Source: Actinomycetes bacterium
GTDB taxonomy: Bacteria; Actinomycetota; Acidimicrobiia; Acidimicrobiales; RAAP-2
DNA: 5,187 nt
Assembly (NCBI GenBank): GCA_021799915.1
Contig: JAJYZN010000189.1
Location: 1-5,187 of the forward strand
Direction of reading: 5' to 3'
The position numbers and the translations under genes are program-made. The notes beneath the pieces were generated by a model, which did no database searches, was not told the DNA's origin, and saw nothing but the letters and a program-made list of their open reading frames with translations. Positions 1 through 4,999 of this stretch are shown piece after piece; position 1 is the first letter of the stretch, and every line of letters begins with the position of its first letter.

Positions 1-1758
1 TCGATCGGCATCGGGATCCTGAACAAGCGCACGCTCCGTCCCGCGCTGGCCGTCAGCTTCATCTGGGCGTTCGGAGTCTGGGGGATCGGGGAAGGCTTCG
101 GTCGACTCCTCACCGGCACGGCCTCGCCACTCATGGGCGCCCCGGGAGCGGTCATCCTCTACGCCGCCCTCGGAGTCTTGGTCTGGCCGCGCAGCACCAC
201 AGCGACGAGCGATGGCAGGGGGGCGCAGTGCGGCGACGTCGAACCCGCTCGCCACCCGGTCGGAGTGGCCTCGTCACCCGCGGCCTCCGGCCCGCTCGGG
301 GCGGCAGGAGCGCTGGGTGTGTGGGCGACGCTGTGGATCGGCTTCGCCATCCTTTGGCTCCTGCCGGCCAATCGGGCCGCAGGCGCTTTCTCGTCCTCGA
401 TTGAGAGCATGACGGCCCACCAGCCGCACTGGTACGCGTCGTTCCTCACCACGTTCGCGCATCACTTCACCGGAATTGGCCCCCAGACTGCGTGGATCCT
501 CGCGATCGTCTCGCTCGTCATCGGGATCGGCCCAATCGTCGTCAGCCGTCCCACTGCGTTCCTGGCGGCTGGCGCGCTCCTCGTCCTCGCCTTCTGGGTC
601 ACCGGGATGGCATTCGGGACAATACTGACGGGTACCGGAACCGACCCCAACACCGCTCCGGTGATCGTGTTGCTCGCCATCGCCATGCTTCCAGCAGTTG
701 TGCCGGTCCGCGCCTCGGTGCGCACTCCTTTGGCGGCTCTGATCCAATGGAACCCACTGGCGACCGGCGGCGTCGCCGCTGGAGTGATGGCCGCGGTGCT
801 GCTTGGCTCCACGTACCCGGTTGCGGCCGCCGCGTCGGCATCGGCATCGCGCCCGACAGGCACGGCTTCGAACGCATCCGTCTTGGTCGGCACCCACTCC
901 GCCGGATCGGCGGTGTCCACATCAGGCCAGTCATCTTCGATGCCGGGTATGACAATGTCTCCGAGCACTCCGTCAAGCGGTGCCACGCCGGCCTCGAAGG
1001 GGTCCGATACGGCAAGTTCGATGACCATGTCGGGAATGGGTGGGCTCGGTGTCACCGACCCCACCTGGAAGTACACGGGCCCGCCGCTTCCCACTGGCGA
1101 GACCCGACTGCTCTCGGTCATCGGGACCATGACCGACAAGGGCCATCGGATGCAGACCCCGGACTGCACCACCAAGCCGACGCCCAAACAGGTACTGGGC
1201 GCGGTCGAGTACGTCCAGGCCACCAGTGCCGCTGTCGCCAAGTACAAGGTCCTGGCCACGGCCAAGGCCGCGGGCTATATGCCGGTCACCACACCGAACT
1301 TCCCCGTGGTCCACTACGTCAACCCGGCCTACTACAACACCCAGGACATCCTGGACCCCAACCATGTGGACTCTCTCGTCTATGCGACGACCCCCACAGG
1401 TCCGGTCCTGGTCGCTGCCATGTTCCTCATGCCTGGTATGACAACAGGTCCGATGCCTTACGGATGCCTCGTGCAGTGGCACGCCCATACGAACCTGTGC
1501 ACGTCGCTCAGCACCGGGGTGATCGACGGCTTTATGCCCTGCGCACCCGGAAGCGTGCACCACGGTCGCACCGGGTACATGACCCATGTCTGGCAGGTGC
1601 CCGTCTCAGGGGGGCCACTCGCCATCGACCCGTCGACAGTCATGGTCGTACAGGCGGCGATCATGGCGCAGCAGGAAGGGCTTGCACCGATCACCGCTCC
1701 GACAGGGGCGGTCAGCTACAAGACAGCCGGAACAGCCAAGATCGTCGGCAACTTCTGA
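1..1758 (+). CDS. Membrane protein with duplicated N-terminal half, Met-rich linker and C-terminal WHxH/Cys domain (5'-partial)
   Basis: The frame is open from base 1 to the TGA at 1756-1758, so 585 residues are visible and the true start lies upstream. An ATG at 133 is in frame, but it falls inside a conserved-looking stretch (LLTGTASPLMGAPGA) and is unlikely to be the start. Visible residues 14-35, 48-62, 101-121, 165-181, 186-208, 219-232 and 253-272 look like membrane segments. Residues 1-63 align without gaps to 173-235, indicating an internal duplication. A loop at 140-156 carries H140, H143, H155 and H156. After the last helix comes a Ser/Ala/Thr-rich linker with Met clusters (MPGMTM at 314-319, MTMSGMGG at 341-348). 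The C-terminal domain (about 380-585) holds C389, HYVN (438-441), H455, MPGM (477-480), C489, WHAHTNLC (493-500), C514, H520-H521 and THVW (528-531). I know of similar unnamed actinobacterial proteins but no assigned function. Metal, perhaps copper, binding outside the membrane is inference. Third positions contain more A/T than in the other genes here. Confidence 0.85.
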   Translation, partial: SIGIGILNKRTLRPALAVSFIWAFGVWGIGEGFGRLLTGTASPLMGAPGAVILYAALGVLVWPRSTTATSDGRGAQCGDVEPARHPVGVASSPAASGPLGAAGALGVWATLWIGFAILWLLPANRAAGAFSSSIESMTAHQPHWYASFLTTFAHHFTGIGPQTAWILAIVSLVIGIGPIVVSRPTAFLAAGALLVLAFWVTGMAFGTILTGTGTDPNTAPVIVLLAIAMLPAVVPVRASVRTPLAALIQWNPLATGGVAAGVMAAVLLGSTYPVAAAASASASRPTGTASNASVLVGTHSAGSAVSTSGQSSSMPGMTMSPSTPSSGATPASKGSDTASSMTMSGMGGLGVTDPTWKYTGPPLPTGETRLLSVIGTMTDKGHRMQTPDCTTKPTPKQVLGAVEYVQATSAAVAKYKVLATAKAAGYMPVTTPNFPVVHYVNPAYYNTQDILDPNHVDSLVYATTPTGPVLVAAMFLMPGMTTGPMPYGCLVQWHAHTNLCTSLSTGVIDGFMPCAPGSVHHGRTGYMTHVWQVPVSGGPLAIDPSTVMVVQAAIMAQQEGLAPITAPTGAVSYKTAGTAKIVGNF

Positions 1759-1808
1759 GGCAGGCCGCGACACACTGATCCGACGTCCGCCACCATGAAC
1801 CGTCCGGC

Positions 1809-1838
1809 GGCGGGACCACCCCGACGGGAGCTCCCGCC
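1809..1838 (+). terminator. Possible terminator hairpin after the membrane-protein gene
   Basis: GGCGGGA (1809-1815) is the exact reverse complement of TCCCGCC (1832-1838), giving a 7-bp GC-rich stem with a 16-base loop, 50 bases after the stop codon at 1758. Part of it competes with a 12-base perfect palindrome at 1825-1836. No T-run follows, so it is not a classical intrinsic terminator. U-poor hairpin terminators are often proposed in high-GC actinobacteria, hence the low confidence. Confidence 0.3.
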
Positions 1839-1857
1839 TCCCGAACAGTGTCCGCGC

Positions 1858-1885
1858 CGAGCTCACTCGAATTCATTCGAGCTCG
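1858..1885. repeat. Inverted repeat CGAGCTC / GAGCTCG
   Basis: CGAGCTC (1858-1864) pairs perfectly with GAGCTCG (1879-1885). The 14-base interior contains a second small inverted repeat, TCGAAT (1867-1872) with ATTCGA (1875-1880), overlapping the right arm. The interior is notably A/T-richer than its surroundings. It could be a second transcript-end hairpin or a protein-binding palindrome; the sequence does not decide. Confidence 0.35.
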
Positions 1886-1891
1886 TTCACG

Positions 1892-1926
1892 GATCGGTGG
1901 CGCCTGCCGACCGATCACAGGATCGG
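1892..1926. repeat. Hairpin with a competing third arm (GATCGG / CCGATC / GATCGG)
   Basis: GATCGGT (1892-1898) pairs with ACCGATC (1910-1916). The stem continues inward as GGC (1899-1901) with GCC (1906-1908), leaving G1909 as a one-base bulge and a GCCT loop. The right arm CCGATC (1911-1916) can instead pair with GATCGG (1921-1926) across an ACAG loop. The two hairpins therefore exclude each other, the geometry seen in attenuators. No T-run, leader peptide or known ligand motif is visible, so a regulatory role is only a possibility. Confidence 0.4.
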
Positions 1927-2117
1927 CCGAGCTGACCGGCTCAGGCACTGCACGGACATCTATCGCGCTTGGGTGGAGCTCCTCCGAGGTTCATCACCAT
2001 AGGGTCGATCCCGTCGACGAACGCGCGTGACCGAACTTCCCACGGCCGAGGGACGGGCCAATGCGGAGCCCCGGAGGTACACTCGTCAGGAGCCGCACGA
2101 CGACTGATCGGAACGTG

Positions 2118-2160
2118 CCTCGCCGGTTCCAGCCGCGCTTCGTCCTCACCCACGGCGAGG
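2118..2160. repeat. 8-bp inverted repeat upstream of the reductase gene
   Basis: CCTCGCCG (2118-2125) is the exact reverse complement of CGGCGAGG (2153-2160), with 27 bases between. In sequence this GC-rich an 8-bp match at this distance may be chance. It would matter only if transcription starts upstream of it, which is not known. Confidence 0.25.
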
Positions 2161-2270
2161 GGACCCCGCGAGACCGCCTGCGGTTGACCCAATGCGCCGG
2201 TTTCGAGGGGAAAGGGAGCAGACTTCGTCGGCCATACGCCGGCGACCGGAGCGCACAGGACAGAGCACCG

Positions 2271-2276
2271 TATAGA
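2271..2276 (+). promoter_or_regulatory. Candidate -10 element (TATAGA) for the aldo/keto reductase
   Basis: TATAGA fits the TAnnnT-like -10 of housekeeping sigma factors at five of six positions of TATAAT and is among the most A/T-rich hexamers in this GC-rich region. Transcription would start near 2283 and give a leader of about 19 bases that still includes the ribosome binding site. No good -35 hexamer is found 16-18 bases upstream. The box overlaps the second copy of a 7-base direct repeat, AGAGCAC at 2262-2268 and 2274-2280, which could be a regulator site or chance. Confidence 0.35.
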
Positions 2277-2285
2277 GCACACGAC

Positions 2286-2293
2286 AAGGGAGA
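2286..2293 (+). promoter_or_regulatory. Ribosome binding site of the aldo/keto reductase
   Basis: AAGGGAGA ends 8 bases before the ATG at 2302. This purine-rich Shine-Dalgarno-like sequence with normal spacing supports the chosen start. The encoded protein then begins with the usual family opening (YRPLGTTGIDVS), which agrees with it. Confidence 0.7.
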
Positions 2294-2301
2294 GCCACAT
2301 C

Positions 2302-3345
2302 ATGCGATACCGCCCGCTCGGCACCACCGGGATCGACGTCAGCGCCTTCTGCCTCGGCGCCATGATGTTCGGCGCCTTCGGGAACACCGACCACGACGAT
2401 TCGATCGCCATCGTCCACAAGGCCCTCGACGCCGGCGTCAACTTCGTGGACACGGCCGACGTCTACTCGGGTGGTGAGTCCGAGACGATCGTGGGCCAGG
2501 CGTTGGTCGGGCGACGCGACGGCGTGGTCCTGGCCACGAAGTTCCACGGTCCCATGGGGCCCGACCGGAACCAGAAGGGGAACAGCCGCCGGTGGATCGT
2601 GGCCGAGGTCGAAGCATCGCTCCGGCGCCTCCAGACCGACTGGATCGATCTTTACCAGGTACACCGGCCCGAGCCGGGAACCGACATCGATGACACCTTG
2701 TCGGCACTGTCCGACCTGGTCCACGCCGGCAAGATCCGGTACGCCGGATGTTCGACGTTCCCGGCCGAGTCGATCGTCGAGTCCCACTGGGTCGCCGAAC
2801 GCCGGGGACACGAGCGCTTCCGGTGCGAGCAGCCGCCGTACTCGATCCTCGCCCGGGGGATCGAGACGTCGGTGCTGCCCACGTGCCAGCGGTACGGCAT
2901 GGGAGTGATCGCCTGGAGCCCGCTGAACGGGGGTTGGCTGGCGGGAGGTCGGCACCTGAAGGACGAGACCGGGCGGATCCCGCCGAGCCGCCGGGCGGTC
3001 ATGCTCCCTCGGTTCGACCCCACGACGCCGGCCAGCCAGCGCAAGGTCGACGTGCTCCCCCGGCTCGAAGAGCTCGCTGCCGATGCCGGAACGACCCTCA
3101 TCGGCCTGTCGCTCGGATTCGTGCTGGCTCATCCCGGTGTCACTTCGGCCATCGTCGGACCCCGGACCCACGAGCACCTGGACGGCCAGCTGGCCGTGGC
3201 CGATGTCCAGCTCGACGACGAGACGCTGGACCGGATCGACGAACTGGTGCCTCCGGGTGTCAACCTCGACAGTGCCGACTCCGGTTACGTCACCCCGGCG
3301 GAGGAGTCAGCGTGGCGCCGGCGGCGACCGGTCGGACGGCGGTAG
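2302..3345 (+). CDS. Aldo/keto reductase, NADP(H)-dependent type
   Basis: This 347-residue protein is a complete member of the aldo/keto reductase superfamily, cytoplasmic (alpha/beta)8-barrel enzymes that reduce aldehydes or ketones, usually with NADPH. The N-terminus YRPLGTTGIDVSAFCLG is the typical opening. The catalytic tetrad is intact: D50 and Y55 in FVDTADVYSGGESE, K80 in LATKFHG, H121 in LYQVHRP. Further family marks are the QPPYSIL strand (177-183), IAWSPLNGGWLAGG (203-216) and the cofactor-binding segment IVGPRTHEHLDGQL near 284-296. Length and architecture match the subgroup often labelled oxidoreductase or YghZ/IolS-like, but the substrate cannot be read from the sequence. The Shine-Dalgarno sequence supports the ATG at 2302. 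The gene stands alone: 543 bases separate it from the gene before, and opposite-strand tRNAs begin 29 bases after its TAG. The C-terminus ends in an Arg-rich tail of about 10 residues with no evident role. Confidence 0.93.
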   Translation: MRYRPLGTTGIDVSAFCLGAMMFGAFGNTDHDDSIAIVHKALDAGVNFVDTADVYSGGESETIVGQALVGRRDGVVLATKFHGPMGPDRNQKGNSRRWIVAEVEASLRRLQTDWIDLYQVHRPEPGTDIDDTLSALSDLVHAGKIRYAGCSTFPAESIVESHWVAERRGHERFRCEQPPYSILARGIETSVLPTCQRYGMGVIAWSPLNGGWLAGGRHLKDETGRIPPSRRAVMLPRFDPTTPASQRKVDVLPRLEELAADAGTTLIGLSLGFVLAHPGVTSAIVGPRTHEHLDGQLAVADVQLDDETLDRIDELVPPGVNLDSADSGYVTPAEESAWRRRRPVGRR

Positions 3346-3374
3346 GGGCGGCGCGGCTTCGACACGCGGTGATC

Positions 3375-3450
3375 TGGTGGTCGGGACCGGCGTCGATCCG
3401 GTGACCTCGCGCTTTTCAGGCGCGCGCTCTACCAACTGAGCTACCCGACC
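3375..3450 (-). tRNA. tRNA-Phe (GAA anticodon), CCA encoded
   Basis: The reverse complement folds as a 76-base cloverleaf including CCA: acceptor GGTCGGG/CCCGACC, D-arm GCTC-AGTTGGTA-GAGC, anticodon arm CGCGC-CTGAAAA-GCGCG with anticodon GAA, variable AGGTC, and T-arm ACCGG-ATCGACG-CCGGT. The discriminator is A and CCA is encoded (complement of 3375-3377). All stems pair fully. The T-loop begins with A instead of the near-universal T54. It is the last of three tRNAs, 85 bases after tRNA-Asp, and converges with the aldo/keto reductase gene, whose stop is 29 bases away. Confidence 0.95.
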
Positions 3451-3535
3451 AGGGCATCTACGCTATCTCAACCCCACCGGAGCCACCGGGTATCACGTGA
3501 CGTCCACGTCGTGACGGCGCGGGCACTGGGGGGTC

Positions 3536-3613
3536 TGGCGGACCTGACGGGATTTGAACCCGCGACCTCCGGCTTGACAGGCCGGCGTGCACTCCAAGCT
3601 GCACCACAGGTCC
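3536..3613 (-). tRNA. tRNA-Asp (GTC anticodon), CCA encoded
   Basis: The reverse complement gives a 78-base cloverleaf including CCA: acceptor GGACCTG/CAGGTCC, D-arm GTGC-AGCTTGGAGT-GCAC, anticodon arm CCGGC-CTGTCAA-GCCGG with anticodon GTC, variable AGGTC, and T-arm GCGGG-TTCAAAT-CCCGT. The discriminator is G, as expected for Asp, and the CCA is encoded (complement of 3536-3538). All stems are complete. It is the middle gene of the cluster, with 128 bases to tRNA-Glu and 85 to tRNA-Phe. Confidence 0.96.
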
Positions 3614-3684
3614 CTGGGAGAGATCGCTCTGTCCAAGAGCCACTCGACGGGCGACCAGGGTGGCCGATCGAAGAGCGGAAAGCC

Positions 3685-3690
3685 ACTATA
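3685..3690 (-). promoter_or_regulatory. Candidate -10 element for the tRNA-Asp/tRNA-Phe unit
   Basis: On the minus strand these bases read TATAGT, a near-consensus -10, 71 bases before the 5' end of tRNA-Asp and just after the hairpin that follows tRNA-Glu. That position would let Asp and Phe be transcribed apart from Glu. No clear -35 hexamer is seen, and the three genes may equally share one precursor. Confidence 0.25.
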
Positions 3691-3695
3691 GGTCA

Positions 3696-3719
3696 CGCCC
3701 GCCAGAGCTCCGGCGGGCG
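3696..3719 (-). terminator. Perfect 8-bp hairpin downstream of tRNA-Glu
   Basis: CGCCCGCC (3696-3703) and GGCGGGCG (3712-3719) are exact reverse complements around an 8-base loop. The hairpin begins 22 bases past the tRNA-Glu 3' end in the direction of transcription and lies 82 bases before tRNA-Asp. No U-tract follows; the downstream sequence is TGACCTATAG. It may end or attenuate transcription after tRNA-Glu, or be a processing structure in a common precursor. Confidence 0.4.
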
Positions 3720-3741
3720 CTCCCTCCCCAGGAGAGCCGGG

Positions 3742-3814
3742 TGCCCCCAACGGGATTTGAACCCGTGTTACCGCCTTGAAAGGGCAGCGTCCTGGGCCGC
3801 TAGACGATGGGGGC
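3742..3814 (-). tRNA. tRNA-Glu (TTC anticodon), CCA not encoded
   Basis: The reverse complement folds as a 73-base cloverleaf: acceptor GCCCCCA/TGGGGGC, D-arm GTCT-AGCGGCCCA-GGAC, anticodon arm CTGCC-CTTTCAA-GGCGG with anticodon TTC (UUC), variable TAAC, and T-arm ACGGG-TTCAAAT-CCCGT. The discriminator is A. The bases after it read CCC rather than CCA, so the tail must be added by the CCA-adding enzyme, unlike its two neighbours. It is the first of the three tRNAs, 59 bases from the ctaA stop codon. Charged Glu-tRNA also feeds tetrapyrrole synthesis in organisms with the C5 pathway, a general fact and not something shown here. Confidence 0.95.
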
Positions 3815-3825
3815 GACGACCCGGA

Positions 3826-3849
3826 GAGGCACCCGCGATCGGGAGCCTC
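3826..3849 (-). terminator. Hairpin between ctaA and tRNA-Glu, probable end of the ctaA transcript
   Basis: GAGGC (3826-3830) pairs with GCCTC (3845-3849), then an A/A mismatch, then CCCG (3832-3835) pairs with CGGG (3840-3843) around a CGAT loop. This makes nine GC-rich pairs in 24 bases. It starts 24 bases after the ctaA stop and ends 11 bases before the tRNA-Glu 5' end. No U-tract follows. The position between a protein gene and a tRNA on the same strand suits a U-less terminator or a processing stem. Confidence 0.45.
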
Positions 3850-3873
3850 GTCCACCGGGACCCCGAAACGCTA

Positions 3874-4920
3874 TCAGGCGCCAACCTCGACGCCTTCGGG
3901 AACCCGGGCCCTGTGGGACACCTCGCCGGCCGACACGCCCGGACCCGATGCGTCGGCGCTCTCGTGCTCCGCCGCTTCGGGAGGGTGGTAGGTGAGGGCG
4001 AGCAAGAACTGCACCGTGCCCACCACCAGGACCGTCGCCCCGATCACGTGCACCTCCACCAGCAGAGCCGGGAGATGGGTGAAGTACTGGGTGTACCCGA
4101 CCGCCGCCTGGAGCACGAGGGTCACCACCAGGATGCGGCCGGCCCGTCGCACCCTCTCGGGAACGTCAATGGCGTGGAGGGCCACCACCAGCGCCAGGAC
4201 GAAGCCCACGAGCATGATGGCCAGGCTGGCGTGGAGCTCGGCCAACGAGCGCAGCGACACCGGGATCCGCTTGGCCGCAATCTGCCCCTGGGCCGAACCC
4301 CCGTCGGGTGCGGCACCGGTGGTCGCCGAGCCGGCGGCCAGGACGATACCCAAGAGCAGGACCATCCCCCTCGAGAGCCAGACGAACGGCCCGGGCACCA
4401 GCACCCGTCCCGTACCCGGCCGGTAGTCCCGCCCGCATCGGTGGAGCAGCACCACGGCGTCGACCACCAGCGGCAGGGCGGCCAGGAAGTGGACCATCAC
4501 CAGGTACGGGTTCAGCTTGGTGTAGACGACGATCCCGCCCATCACCGCCTCGAGGAGGATGCCTCCCACCAGGCCGGCAGACAACCAGACCAGGTCACGG
4601 CGTCGGGGCTGCCGGAAGAGGGCGGCCAGAAAGGTCACGCCCACCACCACGGTCAACACCACGGTCACGACGCGGTTGCCGAACTCGACGAGCGAGTGGA
4701 ACCTCAGTGGCGGGGTGAGATGGCCGCGGAAGCAGTCCGGCCAGTCGGCACAGCCCAGACCCGAACCGCTCAGGCGCACGGCGGCCCCGGTGATCACGAT
4801 GAGGACCACCATGACGAGGGAGACCACGGCCAGCTTCCTGAACCCATCGGCGGAGACAGTCGGCCAACGGCCCGAACGGGATGCGCCTGTGGTGGTGGCG
4901 GGGTCAGGCACCTCCGGCAT
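3874..4920 (-). CDS. ctaA: Heme A synthase, COX15/CtaA family
   Basis: The 348-residue membrane protein oxidises the C8 methyl of heme O to a formyl group, giving heme A for aa3-type cytochrome oxidase. About eight hydrophobic segments form two four-helix halves. The four conserved heme-ligand histidines are present, one per expected helix: H75 in [10 protein letters not shown] with E79, H144 in [10 protein letters not shown]230 in LAELHASL, and H291 in VEVHVIGA. The first extracellular loop has the family Cys pair C57 and C63 in [11 protein letters not shown]. The matching loop of the second half (about 197-222) has no Cys, so only one pair is present. The ATG at 4920 is chosen because family homology begins near residue 28; a longer in-frame start at 5058 would overlap ctaB and encode a Gly/Arg-rich extension. 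GTG codons just below 5000 are alternatives. A GGGGGGGAGG stretch lies 20 bases upstream, too far for a usual ribosome site; GGCGG is closer. ctaB diverges 79 bases away. The polar tail after 312 is unremarkable. Confidence 0.95.
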   Translation of the reverse strand: MPEVPDPATTTGASRSGRWPTVSADGFRKLAVVSLVMVVLIVITGAAVRLSGSGLGCADWPDCFRGHLTPPLRFHSLVEFGNRVVTVVLTVVVGVTFLAALFRQPRRRDLVWLSAGLVGGILLEAVMGGIVVYTKLNPYLVMVHFLAALPLVVDAVVLLHRCGRDYRPGTGRVLVPGPFVWLSRGMVLLLGIVLAAGSATTGAAPDGGSAQGQIAAKRIPVSLRSLAELHASLAIMLVGFVLALVVALHAIDVPERVRRAGRILVVTLVLQAAVGYTQYFTHLPALLVEVHVIGATVLVVGTVQFLLALTYHPPEAAEHESADASGPGVSAGEVSHRARVPEGVEVGA

Positions 4921-4999
4921 CGTACTGCCGCCCCGGCGGTCCTCCCCCCCGGCCCCGCCTGGTCCACCGACGGCTCCGCGTCGTAGGCTCACCACCGAT
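4921..4999. promoter_or_regulatory. Divergent ctaA/ctaB promoter region
   Basis: These 79 bases separate the start codons of ctaA (leftward) and ctaB (rightward) and must hold at least part of both promoters unless they extend into the coding sequences. On the + strand TAGGCT (4984-4989) fits a TAnnnT -10 and ends 10 bases before the ctaB ATG. On the - strand TACGAC (complement of 4980-4985) is a weaker -10 candidate for ctaA and overlaps it. A run of seven C lies at 4944-4950. CCGCC and GGCGG (4928-4932, 4935-4939) form a tight inverted repeat next to the ctaA start. Confidence 0.5.

Larger units (their letters stand above)
1759..2301. other. 543-base intergenic region with hairpins and the reductase upstream region
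   Basis: No convincing gene lies here. Short open frames exist on both strands, but their products are Arg/Pro/Ser-rich, resemble nothing I recognise, and either overlap one another or run into the reductase gene out of frame. The first 170 bases contain three closely spaced hairpins after the membrane-protein gene (separate entries). The middle part (about 1930-2117) shows nothing clear. Bases 2118-2125 and 2153-2160 form an 8-bp inverted repeat around a 27-base gap. The last 40 bases hold a candidate -10 box and a ribosome binding site. An undetected small RNA or a decayed gene cannot be excluded from sequence alone. Confidence 0.6.

Noticed and set aside
492..1778. A 428-codon + strand frame overlapping the membrane-protein gene
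   Set aside because: Its product is rich in Arg, His, Gly and Pro with no hydrophobic pattern or known motif. The overlapping frame gives clear membrane helices and an internal repeat.
2184..2189. TTGACC as a -35 box for the reductase
   Set aside because: The hexamer 17 bases downstream is GGGGAA, not a -10, and TATAGA lies 81 bases away, so no usable pair forms.
1994..2287. A 97-codon minus-strand frame in the intergenic region
   Set aside because: The product is Arg/Ser-rich and unrecognised, no ribosome binding site stands out, and it would face away from the reductase across its promoter region.
2146..3177. A 343-codon minus-strand frame opposite the aldo/keto reductase
   Set aside because: It is the antisense shadow of a gene with an intact catalytic tetrad. 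Long antisense frames are expected in GC-rich coding DNA.
3458..3855. Minus-strand open frames with SRRSRVQIPSGPP-like and RVQIPLGAP-like peptides
   Set aside because: These are well-known false products of reading through tRNA genes; they cover tRNA-Asp and tRNA-Glu.
1..4920. A functional link between the putative metal protein and heme A synthesis
   Set aside because: Both could serve an aa3 oxidase, which needs copper and heme A, but a separate reductase gene, a long gap and a convergent tRNA cluster lie between them, so proximity alone does not support it.
3511..4986. A 491-codon + strand open frame across the tRNA cluster and ctaA
   Set aside because: Its start is translated from antisense tRNA-Asp and gives the notorious GFEPATSGL peptide. 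The rest is Arg/His/Gln-rich antisense of ctaA. It covers two tRNAs and a well-supported gene.
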